DNA from: Burkholderiales bacterium
GTDB lineage: Bacteria > Pseudomonadota > Gammaproteobacteria > Burkholderiales > Burkholderiaceae_C
Reading direction: 5' to 3'
Assembly (NCBI GenBank): GCA_947372225.1
Contig: CANBSV010000001.1
Span: 54,267-118,266 of the forward strand
Length of the DNA stretch: 64,000 bases
Shown here: positions 42,622 to 51,680 of the stretch, in pieces
How positions within the stretch are numbered: the stretch's first letter is position 1
Layout of the letters: each line of letters starts with the position of its first letter
The notes under the pieces: model-generated
What the model was told of the DNA's origin: nothing
The model's input: the letters and a program-made list of their open reading frames with translations, nothing else
Databases searched by the model: none
Translations under genes and position numbers: made by a program

Positions 42622-44417
42622 TGCAAGTGGGTTCTTCAATTCCAAAAAGAAAATTCGATGTCGTGATCGTCGGAGCGGGTGGTTCGGGCATGCGTGCTTC
42701 GTTGCAACTGGCTCGCGCCGGGTTGAACGTCGCGGTGCTGTCCAAAGTGTTCCCGACCCGTTCGCACACCGTGGCAGCACAGGGCGGTATCGGCGCCAGT
42801 CTGGGCAACATGTCCGAAGACAACTGGCACTACCACTTCTACGACACGGTCAAGGGATCCGACTGGCTTGGCGATCAAGACGCGATCGAATTCATGTGTC
42901 GCGAGGCCCCGAAAGTTGTCTACGAACTCGAGCATTTGGGCATGCCGTTCGACCGCAACGCAGACGGCACGATCTACCAGCGGCCCTTCGGCGGACACAC
43001 TGCCAACTATGGCGAAAAGCCGGTGCAACGCGCTTGCGCTGCGGCAGACCGCACCGGGCATGCGATGCTGCACACGCTGTACCAGCAAAACGTGAAGGCG
43101 CGCACCAACTTCTTCGTGGAATGGATGGCGCTGGACCTCATTCGCGACGCTGCTGGCGATGTGGTGGGCGTGACCGCACTTGAGATGGAAACCGGTGAGG
43201 TGCACATCCTCGAAGCGAAGATCACGCTGATGGCGACCGGCGGTGCCGGACGCATATTCGCTGCGTCGACCAACGCCTTCATCAACACCGGCGATGGCCT
43301 GGGGATGGCTGCGCGAGCCGGCATCCCGCTTGAGGACATGGAGTTCTGGCAGTTCCACCCGACCGGGGTGGCCGGTGCCGGCGTGCTCCTGACCGAGGGG
43401 TGCCGCGGTGAAGGCGCCATCTTGCGCAATTGCAACGGCGAGCGCTTCATGGAGCGCTATGCGCCCACGCTGAAGGATCTGGCTCCACGTGACTTCGTCT
43501 CGCGGTGCATGGACCAGGAAATCAAGGAAGGTCGTGGTTGCGGCCCCAACAAGGATCACGTGGTTCTCGACATGACCCACCTGGGCGCCGAGACCATCAT
43601 GAAGCGGTTGCCCTCGGTCTATGAGATCGGACACAACTTCGCCAACGTCGACATCACCAAGGAGCCAATTCCTGTGGTGCCGACCATCCACTACCAGATG
43701 GGCGGAATCCCGACCAATATTCACGGTCAGGTGGTTGCGCCCAAGAACGGCAACCCCAACGAGATCATCAACGGGCTTTACGCCGTGGGCGAATGCGCTT
43801 GCGTCAGCGTGCACGGCGCCAACCGACTGGGTACCAATTCGCTGCTGGACCTGCTCGTGTTCGGTCGTGCGGCTGGCAATCACATCGTCGACAGCGAACT
43901 CAAGAAACAGTCGCACAGATCGCTGCCTGCAGACGCTGCCGAATACACACTGGCTCGTTTGAACAAGTACCAGACGAGTACGGGCGGCGAGTACGCACAG
44001 GATGTCGCCAACGACATTCGCGCCACGATGCAACGGTACGCCGGCGTGTTTCGCACGCAGGCCACGATGGACGAGGGCGTCGCTGCGATCAAGAAGATCG
44101 CCGAGCGGGTCAAGCATATTCACCTGGCCGACAAGTCGAACGTCTTCAACACGGCGCGTATCGAAGCGCTGGAGGTTGAGAACCTGATTGAAGTCGCGCT
44201 TGCGACGATGGTTTCGGCTGCCGCGCGACACGAGAGCCGGGGCGCTCACACGGTGGATGACTACGCCAACTCAGTTGAGTTTCCCAATGGCCGCAATGAC
44301 AAGGTGTGGATGAAGCACACGCTTTGGTACAGCGAGGGCAACCGGCTTGACTACAAGCCCGTGAACCTCAAGCCGCTGACAGCTGAGTCGATTCCGCCCG
44401 TGGTGCGCACGTTCTGA
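42621..44417 (+). CDS. sdhA: Succinate dehydrogenase flavoprotein subunit
   Basis: 598 residues. FAD-binding VVIVGAGGSGMRASLQLA in part, the covalent-flavin histidine in TRSHTVAAQGGI, and substrate residues in FHPTGVAGAGVLLTEGCRGEG in part, HLGAE and RLGTNSLLDLLVFG. It oxidises succinate to fumarate. The reading frame is open further upstream, but the ATG at 42621 gives the family start and overlaps the sdhD stop by one base. Flavinylation needs SdhE, encoded two genes downstream. Confidence 0.98.
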   Translation: MQVGSSIPKRKFDVVIVGAGGSGMRASLQLARAGLNVAVLSKVFPTRSHTVAAQGGIGASLGNMSEDNWHYHFYDTVKGSDWLGDQDAIEFMCREAPKVVYELEHLGMPFDRNADGTIYQRPFGGHTANYGEKPVQRACAAADRTGHAMLHTLYQQNVKARTNFFVEWMALDLIRDAAGDVVGVTALEMETGEVHILEAKITLMATGGAGRIFAASTNAFINTGDGLGMAARAGIPLEDMEFWQFHPTGVAGAGVLLTEGCRGEGAILRNCNGERFMERYAPTLKDLAPRDFVSRCMDQEIKEGRGCGPNKDHVVLDMTHLGAETIMKRLPSVYEIGHNFANVDITKEPIPVVPTIHYQMGGIPTNIHGQVVAPKNGNPNEIINGLYAVGECACVSVHGANRLGTNSLLDLLVFGRAAGNHIVDSELKKQSHRSLPADAAEYTLARLNKYQTSTGGEYAQDVANDIRATMQRYAGVFRTQATMDEGVAAIKKIAERVKHIHLADKSNVFNTARIEALEVENLIEVALATMVSAAARHESRGAHTVDDYANSVEFPNGRNDKVWMKHTLWYSEGNRLDYKPVNLKPLTAESIPPVVRTF

Positions 44418-44477
44418 TTTGCACGCTACGCACATGAAGCCATTTTTCATCAGCCCTTATCGCGACGGAGAGCAGTC

Positions 44478-45182
44478 ATGACCAAGCGCGTGTTCCAGAT
44501 TTACCGATACGACCCCGATACCGACACCAAGCCACGCATGCAAACGCTCGAGGTCGAACTTGACGGCACTGAGCGCATGCTGCTCGATGCGCTGAACAAG
44601 CTCAAGGCAGTCGACCCGACACTGTCGTTCCGTCGTTCTTGCCGCGAAGGTGTATGCGGCTCTGATGCGATGAACATCAACGGCAAGAACGGCTTGGCCT
44701 GTCTGACCAACATGCGCACGCTGAAAGATCCGATCGTGCTCAAGCCGTTGCCAGGGCTGCCAGTGATCCGCGATCTGATCGTAGACATGACGCAATTCTT
44801 CAAGCAGTACAACTCGATCAAGCCATACCTCGTCAACGACGAAATGCCTCCCGAGAAGGAGCGTTTGCAGTCGCCCGAAGAGCGTGACGAACTCAACGGA
44901 CTCTACGAATGCATCTTGTGCGCCAGTTGCTCCACGAGTTGCCCGAGTTTCTGGTGGAATCCGGACAAGTTTGTCGGACCAGCAGGCCTGCTTCAGGCTT
45001 ATCGGTTCATCGCCGACAGCCGGGATCAGGACACCGAGGCTCGACTTGACAACCTCGAGGACCCGTACCGGTTGTTCCGTTGCCACACGATCATGAATTG
45101 CGTCGATGTCTGCCCGAAGGGTCTCAACCCGACCAAGGCGATTGGAAAAATCAAGGAAATGATGATTCGGCGATCCGTCTGA
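44478..45182 (+). CDS. sdhB: Succinate dehydrogenase iron-sulfur subunit
   Basis: 234 residues with all three cluster motifs: [21 protein letters not shown], of which CREGVCG holds the 2Fe-2S cluster; [12 protein letters not shown] for 4Fe-4S; and [15 protein letters not shown] for 3Fe-4S, sharing cysteines in the usual way. It passes electrons from the flavin to ubiquinone. Sixty bases after sdhA. Confidence 0.97.
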   Translation: MTKRVFQIYRYDPDTDTKPRMQTLEVELDGTERMLLDALNKLKAVDPTLSFRRSCREGVCGSDAMNINGKNGLACLTNMRTLKDPIVLKPLPGLPVIRDLIVDMTQFFKQYNSIKPYLVNDEMPPEKERLQSPEERDELNGLYECILCASCSTSCPSFWWNPDKFVGPAGLLQAYRFIADSRDQDTEARLDNLEDPYRLFRCHTIMNCVDVCPKGLNPTKAIGKIKEMMIRRSV

Positions 45183-45208
45183 CCGGGCGATCTTCCCTGA
45201 CCACACTC

Positions 45209-45475
45209 ATGGACGAACTGATCGATGAACGTGAACTCAGCAAGCTTCGTTGGAGATGCCGGCGGGGTCTGCTCGAGAACGATCTGTTCATCGAACGTTT
45301 TTTCTCGAGGTACTCAAGTCACTTGACGCATAAGCAGGCTCAAGGATTGCTTGCGCTGATGGACCTGTCGGACAATGACCTGCTGGATCTGTTTCTGGCC
45401 CGCCAGCAGCCGCAGGGAGATTTGTTAAGCGATGAGGTTGTCGATGTCTTGCGTCAGTTGCGCGAGGCCCGATGA
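45209..45475 (+). CDS. sdhE: FAD assembly factor SdhE
   Basis: 88 residues. LSKLRWRCRRGLLENDLFIERFF holds the RGxxE motif (RRGLLE) needed to attach FAD to SdhA. The start is ATG 45209, 26 bases after sdhB. It lies between sdhB and gltA, as in many betaproteobacteria, and acts in the cytoplasm on unassembled SdhA. Confidence 0.95.
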   Translation: MDELIDERELSKLRWRCRRGLLENDLFIERFFSRYSSHLTHKQAQGLLALMDLSDNDLLDLFLARQQPQGDLLSDEVVDVLRQLREAR

Positions 45476-45534
45476 CAGCGGGGCCGCGGCCCATACGATG
45501 ATTTTTTAGCAGCCAACAAAATCAAGGACTGACC

Positions 45535-46845
45535 ATGAACCCTTCTGACGTGAAAGCCACCTTGTCGTTCTCGGACGGCAGCCCGAGCATGGATTTGCCG
45601 ATCTTCAAGGGTTCGGTGGGTCCTGACGTGATCGATATCCGCAAGTTGTATGGTCAGACCGGCAAGTTCACCTACGACCCGGGCTTCCTGTCTACGGCGT
45701 CGTGCAACTCGAAGATCACCTACATCGACGGCGACAAGGGCGAACTGCTGTATCGCGGCTACCCGATCGAGCAGTTGGCGGTTGGTTGCGACTACCTTGA
45801 AACCTGCTACTTGCTGCTCAAGGGCGAATTGCCCAATGTGAGCCAGAAGGAAGAGTTCACCAAGCTTGTGACCAACCACACCATGGTCAACGAGCAGATG
45901 CAGTTTTTCCTGCGTGGCTTCCGGCGTGATGCTCACCCTATGGCAATCATGACCGGCCTGGTGGGCGGGATGTCGGCCTTCTATCACGACAGCACCGACA
46001 TCAATAACCCGGAGCATCGTGAGATCGCGGCCATTCGCCTGATTGGCAAGATGCCCACGCTCGTGGCCATGGCCTACAAGTATTCGGTCGGCCAGCCGTT
46101 CATCTACCCCAAGAACGACCTGTCGTACGCCGGTAACTTCATGCGCATGATGTTCGCAACGCCCTGCGAAGAATACGTGCCCAATGACGTGCTGGTCCGC
46201 GCCATGGATCGCATCTTCATCCTGCATGCCGACCATGAGCAAAATGCGTCGACCTCGACGGTTCGCCTGTGCGGCTCGTCCGGAACGAACCCGTTCGCGG
46301 CTATCGCGGCTGGCGTGGCTTGTTTGTGGGGCCCCGCTCACGGCGGCGCCAACGAGGCGGCGCTGACGATGCTCGAAGACGTCCAGAAGATGGGCGGCGT
46401 CGAGAAGATTGGCGAGTTCATCAAGCAAGTCAAGGATAAGAACTCCAACGTCAAGTTGATGGGTTTCGGTCACCGTGTCTACAAGAACTATGACCCGCGT
46501 GCCAAATTGATGCGTGAGACTTGCCACGAGGTGTTGTCGGCGCTCGGCCAAAACAACGACCCGATCCTCAAGTTGGCCATGGCCCTTGAGAAGATCGCCC
46601 TCGAGGATGAGTACTTCGTTTCACGCAAGCTGTACCCGAACGTCGACTTCTATTCGGGTATCGTGCAGCGGGCAATGGGCATTCCAGTGTCCTTGTTCAC
46701 CGCGATCTTCGCGCTGGCGCGCACCGTCGGTTGGATCGCTCAGCTGAACGAAATGATCAGCGACCCTGAGTACAAGATTGGCCGCCCCCGTCAACTGTTC
46801 AACGGGGCTGCAGCGCGCACTGTGCGCCCGATCAACGAACGCTGA
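45535..46845 (+). CDS. gltA: Citrate synthase (type II, hexameric)
   Basis: 436 residues, the size of the NADH-sensitive type II enzyme. Active-site regions: [40 protein letters not shown] and, near the end, [12 protein letters not shown] in part. It condenses oxaloacetate and acetyl-CoA. It follows sdhE by 59 bases and is followed by a terminator-like hairpin at 46872-46895. Confidence 0.98.
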   Translation: MNPSDVKATLSFSDGSPSMDLPIFKGSVGPDVIDIRKLYGQTGKFTYDPGFLSTASCNSKITYIDGDKGELLYRGYPIEQLAVGCDYLETCYLLLKGELPNVSQKEEFTKLVTNHTMVNEQMQFFLRGFRRDAHPMAIMTGLVGGMSAFYHDSTDINNPEHREIAAIRLIGKMPTLVAMAYKYSVGQPFIYPKNDLSYAGNFMRMMFATPCEEYVPNDVLVRAMDRIFILHADHEQNASTSTVRLCGSSGTNPFAAIAAGVACLWGPAHGGANEAALTMLEDVQKMGGVEKIGEFIKQVKDKNSNVKLMGFGHRVYKNYDPRAKLMRETCHEVLSALGQNNDPILKLAMALEKIALEDEYFVSRKLYPNVDFYSGIVQRAMGIPVSLFTAIFALARTVGWIAQLNEMISDPEYKIGRPRQLFNGAAARTVRPINER

Positions 46846-46871
46846 AGCAGCCGGAATCCTCACCACTCGAG

Positions 46872-46896
46872 ACCCGGCAGATTGCCGGGTTTCTTC
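46872..46896 (+). terminator. Intrinsic terminator after gltA
   Basis: Arms ACCCGGCA (46872-46879) and TGCCGGGT (46883-46890) with a GAT loop are followed by TTCTTC. It lies 26 bases after the gltA stop and 34 before leuC. The T-tract is imperfect, so readthrough is likely. Confidence 0.6.
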
Positions 46897-46929
46897 TATA
46901 TGGCTTTGCCGTATCAAAGGGCTTTTCCA

Positions 46930-48339
46930 ATGGGGCGTACGCTCTACGACAAACTCTGGGATGAACATGTCGTTCACACCGAGGAAGACGGCACCACCGT
47001 TCTCTACATCGATCGGCATCTGCTCCATGAGGTGACGAGTCCGCAAGCCTTCGAGGGCCTGGATCTGGCGGGTCGCAAGGTGTGGCGCATTTCGGCCAAT
47101 TTGGCTGTCAGCGACCACAACGTGCCAACGACTGATCGTTCGCACGGCATTTCAGACCCCGTCTCACGCTTGCAGGTCGATACCCTCGACTCCAATTGCG
47201 ATCGAGCCGGGATCACTCAGTTCAAGATGAACGACCGGCGGCAAGGCATCGTCCACGTGATCGGTCCGGAGCAAGGCGCGACCTTGCCGGGTATGACGGT
47301 GGTGTGCGGTGATTCCCACACCTCCACCCACGGAGCGTTTGCGGCTTTGGCTCACGGTATTGGCACCAGCGAGGTGGAGCACGTTCTGGCCACTCAGACC
47401 TTGCTTGCCAAGAAAGCCAAGAACCTCCTCATACGCATCGACGGCGTGCTGCCTGCCGGTTGCGGTGGCAAGGATTTGGTGCTGGCTGTCATCGGCAAGA
47501 TCGGAACGGCGGGCGGCACGGGCTACACCATCGAGTTTGCTGGATCGGCCATCCGCGCGCTGAGCATGGAAGCTCGGATGACGGTGTGCAACATGGCGAT
47601 TGAAGCCGGTGCGCGTGCAGGGTTGATTGCGTTTGACGAAACCACCCTTCAGTACGTGAAGGGACGTCCGTTCACGCCGAAGGGCGTGGAATGGGACCAG
47701 GCGGTCGCCTACTGGCGCACCCTGCATTCCGATCCGGAAGCGGTCTTTGACCTCGTGGTTGAACTGGATGCCGCAAGCATCCGACCGCAAGTGACTTGGG
47801 GAACCTCGCCGGAGATGGTGTTGTCGATCGATGACCGTATTCCGGATCCCGAGCGGGAGAAAGACGGCAACCGGCGCGGTGCCATTGAGCGCGCGCTGCA
47901 TTACATGGGGCTCAAGCCCAATGTTCCGATCGCTTCGGTCAGCATCGACAAGGTGTTCATCGGATCCTGTACCAACTCGCGTATCGAGGACATGCGGGAG
48001 GCTGCAGCGGTGGTTCGTCGATTGGGTCGCAAGTTGGCCCCCAACGTCAAAGTTGCGTTGGTGGTGCCCGGTTCAGGTCTGGTCAAGGAGCAGGCCGAGC
48101 GCGAAGGGCTGGACCAGGTGTTCAAGGCTGCGGGCTTCGAGTGGCGCGAACCCGGGTGTTCCATGTGTCTGGCCATGAATGCCGACCGGCTGGAGCCGGG
48201 CGAGCGCTGCGCGTCCACGTCCAACCGTAATTTCGAAGGTCGACAAGGCGCGGGTGGTCGCACGCACCTGGTCAGCCCGGCAATGGCCGCAGCCGCCGCG
48301 ATCGAAGGCCACTTCGTCGATGTGAGTCGACTGGCATAA
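46930..48339 (+). CDS. leuC: 3-isopropylmalate dehydratase large subunit
   Basis: 469 residues. [12 protein letters not shown] at the start, the 4Fe-4S cysteines in [12 protein letters not shown] and GCSMCLAMN, and [11 protein letters not shown] identify LeuC. With LeuD it isomerises 2-isopropylmalate to 3-isopropylmalate in leucine synthesis. ATG 46930 fits the family; upstream in-frame starts at 46882 and 46900 lie in or next to the gltA terminator. Confidence 0.97.
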   Translation: MGRTLYDKLWDEHVVHTEEDGTTVLYIDRHLLHEVTSPQAFEGLDLAGRKVWRISANLAVSDHNVPTTDRSHGISDPVSRLQVDTLDSNCDRAGITQFKMNDRRQGIVHVIGPEQGATLPGMTVVCGDSHTSTHGAFAALAHGIGTSEVEHVLATQTLLAKKAKNLLIRIDGVLPAGCGGKDLVLAVIGKIGTAGGTGYTIEFAGSAIRALSMEARMTVCNMAIEAGARAGLIAFDETTLQYVKGRPFTPKGVEWDQAVAYWRTLHSDPEAVFDLVVELDAASIRPQVTWGTSPEMVLSIDDRIPDPEREKDGNRRGAIERALHYMGLKPNVPIASVSIDKVFIGSCTNSRIEDMREAAAVVRRLGRKLAPNVKVALVVPGSGLVKEQAEREGLDQVFKAAGFEWREPGCSMCLAMNADRLEPGERCASTSNRNFEGRQGAGGRTHLVSPAMAAAAAIEGHFVDVSRLA

Positions 48340-48394
48340 GGCCTTTGGACATCCCGCACTTCGAACCGATCGACTCCATCCACGAGGAGACTCC

Positions 48395-48523
48395 ATGAAT
48401 CGTCTGCTTTTTGCCCTTGCTGCTGTTGTCGTTTTTCTCAGTGGCTGTAACACCCTCGCTGGAGTTGGCAAGGATGTGCAGCGCGCGGGTGAGGCGGTCG
48501 AAGACGTCGCCAAGAGAAAATGA
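48395..48523 (+). CDS. Entericidin A/B-family small lipoprotein
   Basis: 42 residues: a short signal peptide ending in the lipobox LSGC, then [24 protein letters not shown] cut as [16 protein letters not shown], the typical entericidin tail. GAGGAGA stands four bases upstream of the ATG. Entericidins are small membrane lipoproteins linked to stationary-phase lysis in enterobacteria. The gene sits between leuC and leuD with 55 and 7 bases on either side, so it is made with the leucine pathway. Confidence 0.88.
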   Translation: MNRLLFALAAVVVFLSGCNTLAGVGKDVQRAGEAVEDVAKRK

Positions 48524-48530
48524 GGCTGCG

Positions 48531-49175
48531 ATGAATCCATTCCGTGTGTTCAAGGGCTTGGTGGCGCCCATCGATCGGGACAATGTCGACACCGATGCCA
48601 TCATTCCGAAGCAGTTCCTCAAGTCGATCAAGAAGTCGGGATTTGGCGAGAACCTGTTCGACGAATGGCGTTACCTGGATTCGGGGTTTCCTGGACAGGA
48701 CCCTGCCTCCCGGAAACCCAATCCTGACTTCGTTTTGAATCAGCCGCGCTACCGGGGTGCCTCGGTGCTGCTTGCCAGAGAGAACTTCGGCTGTGGTTCA
48801 TCCCGCGAGCACGCGCCCTGGGCTTTGGATCAGTACGGATTTCGGGTGGTGATCGCGCCAAGCTTCGCAGACATCTTCTTCAATAACTGCTTCAAGAACG
48901 GTCTGTTGCCCATCGTGCTCCCGAGCTCGCAGGTCAACCGTCTGTTTGATGACGTTGCTGCGTTCGTAGGCTACGAACTGACCGTGGATCTGGAGAGCCA
49001 GATGGTGATCAAGCCCGACGGCGAGGCATGGCCATTCGAGGTTCAGGCCTTTCGCAAGTTCTGCCTACTTAACGGCTTTGACGACATCGGCTTGACCTTG
49101 CGCTATGAGGACAAGATCAAGAAGTACGAGACCGAGCGGTTGTTGAAGAAACCCTGGCTCGCACACAGTCTTTGA
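48531..49175 (+). CDS. leuD: 3-isopropylmalate dehydratase small subunit
   Basis: 214 residues. [31 protein letters not shown] and [16 protein letters not shown] are the swivel-domain signatures of LeuD. ATG 48531 lies seven bases after the entericidin-like gene; the open frame extends upstream through that gene but is not coding there. Forms a heterodimer with LeuC. Confidence 0.97.
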   Translation: MNPFRVFKGLVAPIDRDNVDTDAIIPKQFLKSIKKSGFGENLFDEWRYLDSGFPGQDPASRKPNPDFVLNQPRYRGASVLLARENFGCGSSREHAPWALDQYGFRVVIAPSFADIFFNNCFKNGLLPIVLPSSQVNRLFDDVAAFVGYELTVDLESQMVIKPDGEAWPFEVQAFRKFCLLNGFDDIGLTLRYEDKIKKYETERLLKKPWLAHSL

Positions 49176-49210
49176 AGTGCGACTTACGAATCTGCTGAGG
49201 AATCTGCCCT

Positions 49211-50287
49211 GTGAACATCGCCATATTGCCCGGTGACGGTATCGGCCCCGAGATCGTGGCACAGGCGGTTCGGGTGCTTGACGCGCTCGACCTGTCCTTC
49301 AACACCGAGACTGCGCTGGTCGGAGGCGCCGCTTACGAAGCGCATGGACACCCATTGCCAGACGCCACTCTCAAACTGGCCCAAGATGCCGATGCGGTGC
49401 TTTTCGGTGCCGTCGGTGACTGGAAGTTCGACACTTTGGAGCGCTCTTTGCGTCCCGAGCAGGCGATTCTGGGTTTGCGCAAGCACCTCCAGTTGTTTGC
49501 CAATTTCCGTCCTGCCATCTGCTACCCACAACTCACGCACGCATCAAGCCTGAAGCCGGAGTTGATCGGCGGGCTCGACATCCTGATCGTGCGTGAGCTC
49601 ACCGGTGACATCTATTTCGGCCAGCCGCGGGGGCGCCGCGAGTCGCCCGATGGGGCGTTCAAGGGGCATCCGGAGGCATTCGACACCATGCGTTATTCGC
49701 GCCCGGAGATCGAGCGAATTGCCCACGTCGCCTTCCAGGCTGCGCGCAAACGTAGCAGCCGGGTGACCAGCGTCGACAAGGCCAATGTGCTCGAGACTTT
49801 TCAGTTCTGGCGCGACGTCGTGACGGAGGTGCATGCCGACTACCCAGACGTCGAACTCGACCACATGTATGTCGACAACGCGGCCATGCAACTGGTCAAG
49901 GCACCGAAGAAGTTCGATGTGATCGTCACCGGCAACATGTTCGGTGACATCCTGTCGGATGAGGCAGCCATGCTCACAGGTTCGATCGGTATGCTGCCTT
50001 CGGCTTCGCTGAACTCGGCCAGCCGTGGACTGTATGAGCCCAGCCATGGCAGCGCGCCCGACATTGCGGGGAAGAACCTCGCCAATCCGCTGGCGACGAT
50101 CCTGTCGCTGGCGATGATGTTGCGTTTCTCGTTGAACCATGCCGAGGCCGCGATGCGCGTCGAGGCTGCCGTGCTCAAGGTGTTGGAGTCAGGCCTGCGC
50201 ACGGCCGACATCTGGTCCGAGGGCACTCAGCGCGTGGGCACCCAGGAAATGGGCTCCGCAGTGGTCGCGGCCTTGATCGCCGCTTGA
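49211..50287 (+). CDS. leuB: 3-isopropylmalate dehydrogenase
   Basis: 358 residues. [11 protein letters not shown] at the N-terminus, [10 protein letters not shown], the substrate-binding arginines, DNAAMQLV and [19 protein letters not shown] in part identify LeuB. It oxidatively decarboxylates 3-isopropylmalate with NAD. The start is a GTG at 49211. It follows leuD by 35 bases. Confidence 0.98.
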   Translation: MNIAILPGDGIGPEIVAQAVRVLDALDLSFNTETALVGGAAYEAHGHPLPDATLKLAQDADAVLFGAVGDWKFDTLERSLRPEQAILGLRKHLQLFANFRPAICYPQLTHASSLKPELIGGLDILIVRELTGDIYFGQPRGRRESPDGAFKGHPEAFDTMRYSRPEIERIAHVAFQAARKRSSRVTSVDKANVLETFQFWRDVVTEVHADYPDVELDHMYVDNAAMQLVKAPKKFDVIVTGNMFGDILSDEAAMLTGSIGMLPSASLNSASRGLYEPSHGSAPDIAGKNLANPLATILSLAMMLRFSLNHAEAAMRVEAAVLKVLESGLRTADIWSEGTQRVGTQEMGSAVVAALIAA

Positions 50288-50324
50288 AGTCGGCGCGGGA
50301 TACCAAATTGAAGGGCAAGTGGCG

Positions 50325-51479
50325 ATGAAACTGGTTGGATTGGTGGGTTGGCGCGGGATGGTGGGTTCGGTGTTGCTGGATCGCATGCAGCAAGAAGGTG
50401 ACTTCCCGCTGATCGAGCCGGTGTTCTTCAGCACCAGCAATGCCGGTGGCAAGGCTCCGGCACAGGCCCGCAATGAGTCGACGTTGCAAGACGCCTATGA
50501 CATCACCGCGCTCAAGCGTTGCGACATCATCCTGACGGCGCAAGGTGGTGACTACACCACTGAGGTGTTCCCGAAATTGCGAGCCTCCGGCTGGAATGGT
50601 CACTGGATCGATGCGGCATCCACACTGCGGATGAAAAGCGATGCGGTGATCGTTCTGGACCCGGTGAACCTGCCGGTCATTCAGGCTGCGCTGGCCAATG
50701 GCGGACGGAACTGGATCGGTGGCAACTGCACGGTGAGTTGCATGCTGATGGGCGTGGGCGCCCTTTACAAGGCCGGATTGGTTGAGTGGATGAGCACACA
50801 GACCTATCAGGCCGCTTCGGGGGGGGGCGCCCAGCACATGCGCGAACTCCTCACGCAGTTCGGTACGCTCAACAGCGAGGTACGCCCTTTGCTCGACGAT
50901 CCGAAAAGCGCGATCCTCGAGATCGATCGCCGTGTGCTCGCCAAGCAACGTGCTTTGACTTCGGACGAGACTACACAATTTGGTGTGCCATTGGCGGGCT
51001 CGCTGATTCCTTGGATCGACAAGGATCTTGGCGTGGGCAAGCAGCGTGACGAGGATGGTTGGGGTATCAGCCGTGAAGAGTGGAAGGGCGGTGCTGAAAC
51101 CAACAAGATCCTGGGACAGGGTGAGGGTTCCGGTCGCCCCGCCGTTCCGGTCGATGGGTTTTGTGTGCGAGTCGGCGCCATGCGTTGCCACAGTCAGGCT
51201 CTGCTGTTCAAGCTAAAGAAAAACGTGCCGATCGCCGATATCGAGGATCTGATCGCACAGGACAACAGCTGGGTTCAGGTCGTCCCCAACAACCGGGAGG
51301 ACACGGTGCGTCGGTTGACACCTGTTGCGGTGACTGGAACGTTGAATATTCCGGTGGGGCGCCTGCGCAAGATGGCAATGGGCCCCGACTATTTGGGGGC
51401 ATTCACGATCGGAGACCAACTTCTTTGGGGAGCCGCCGAACCGTTACGCCGGATGCTGCGGATCCTGCTCGAGGCGTGA
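50325..51479 (+). CDS. asd: Aspartate-semialdehyde dehydrogenase
   Basis: 384 residues of the long gamma/beta-proteobacterial type. [16 protein letters not shown] is the NADP loop; the nucleophilic cysteine is in [10 protein letters not shown]; later [12 protein letters not shown]. It makes aspartate semialdehyde for lysine, threonine, methionine and diaminopimelate. ATG 50325 is chosen over a GTG six bases earlier. A run of nine G (50819-50827) encodes part of the conserved ASGGGAQ turn and is a possible slippage site. Confidence 0.97.
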   Translation: MKLVGLVGWRGMVGSVLLDRMQQEGDFPLIEPVFFSTSNAGGKAPAQARNESTLQDAYDITALKRCDIILTAQGGDYTTEVFPKLRASGWNGHWIDAASTLRMKSDAVIVLDPVNLPVIQAALANGGRNWIGGNCTVSCMLMGVGALYKAGLVEWMSTQTYQAASGGGAQHMRELLTQFGTLNSEVRPLLDDPKSAILEIDRRVLAKQRALTSDETTQFGVPLAGSLIPWIDKDLGVGKQRDEDGWGISREEWKGGAETNKILGQGEGSGRPAVPVDGFCVRVGAMRCHSQALLFKLKKNVPIADIEDLIAQDNSWVQVVPNNREDTVRRLTPVAVTGTLNIPVGRLRKMAMGPDYLGAFTIGDQLLWGAAEPLRRMLRILLEA

Positions 51480-51550
51480 TCTGGAAGCGCCGAGTTACGT
51501 GATGTTGCAATGAGGTGACAAACGCAACTTATTTCAGGCTCTTCATTAAC

Positions 51551-51579
51551 TTGTCAGCCTATCTGCCTGATGCTATTGT
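51551..51579 (+). promoter_or_regulatory. Candidate promoter of fimV
   Basis: TTGTCA (51551-51556) and TATTGT (51574-51579) are 17 bases apart, close to the sigma-70 consensus, in an A/T-rich stretch between asd and fimV. Transcription would begin near 51586, giving a leader of about 95 bases to the TTG start chosen for fimV. Confidence 0.45.
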
Positions 51580-51680
51580 GTTTTGTCTAATTTTCGACCG
51601 TGGCTGAGTGCCCGACACTGGGTCTCAGTCTGGTTTTAACTGGCCGCCATCCGGTTCGCCTCAGTGGTTTGGGAGACGCC

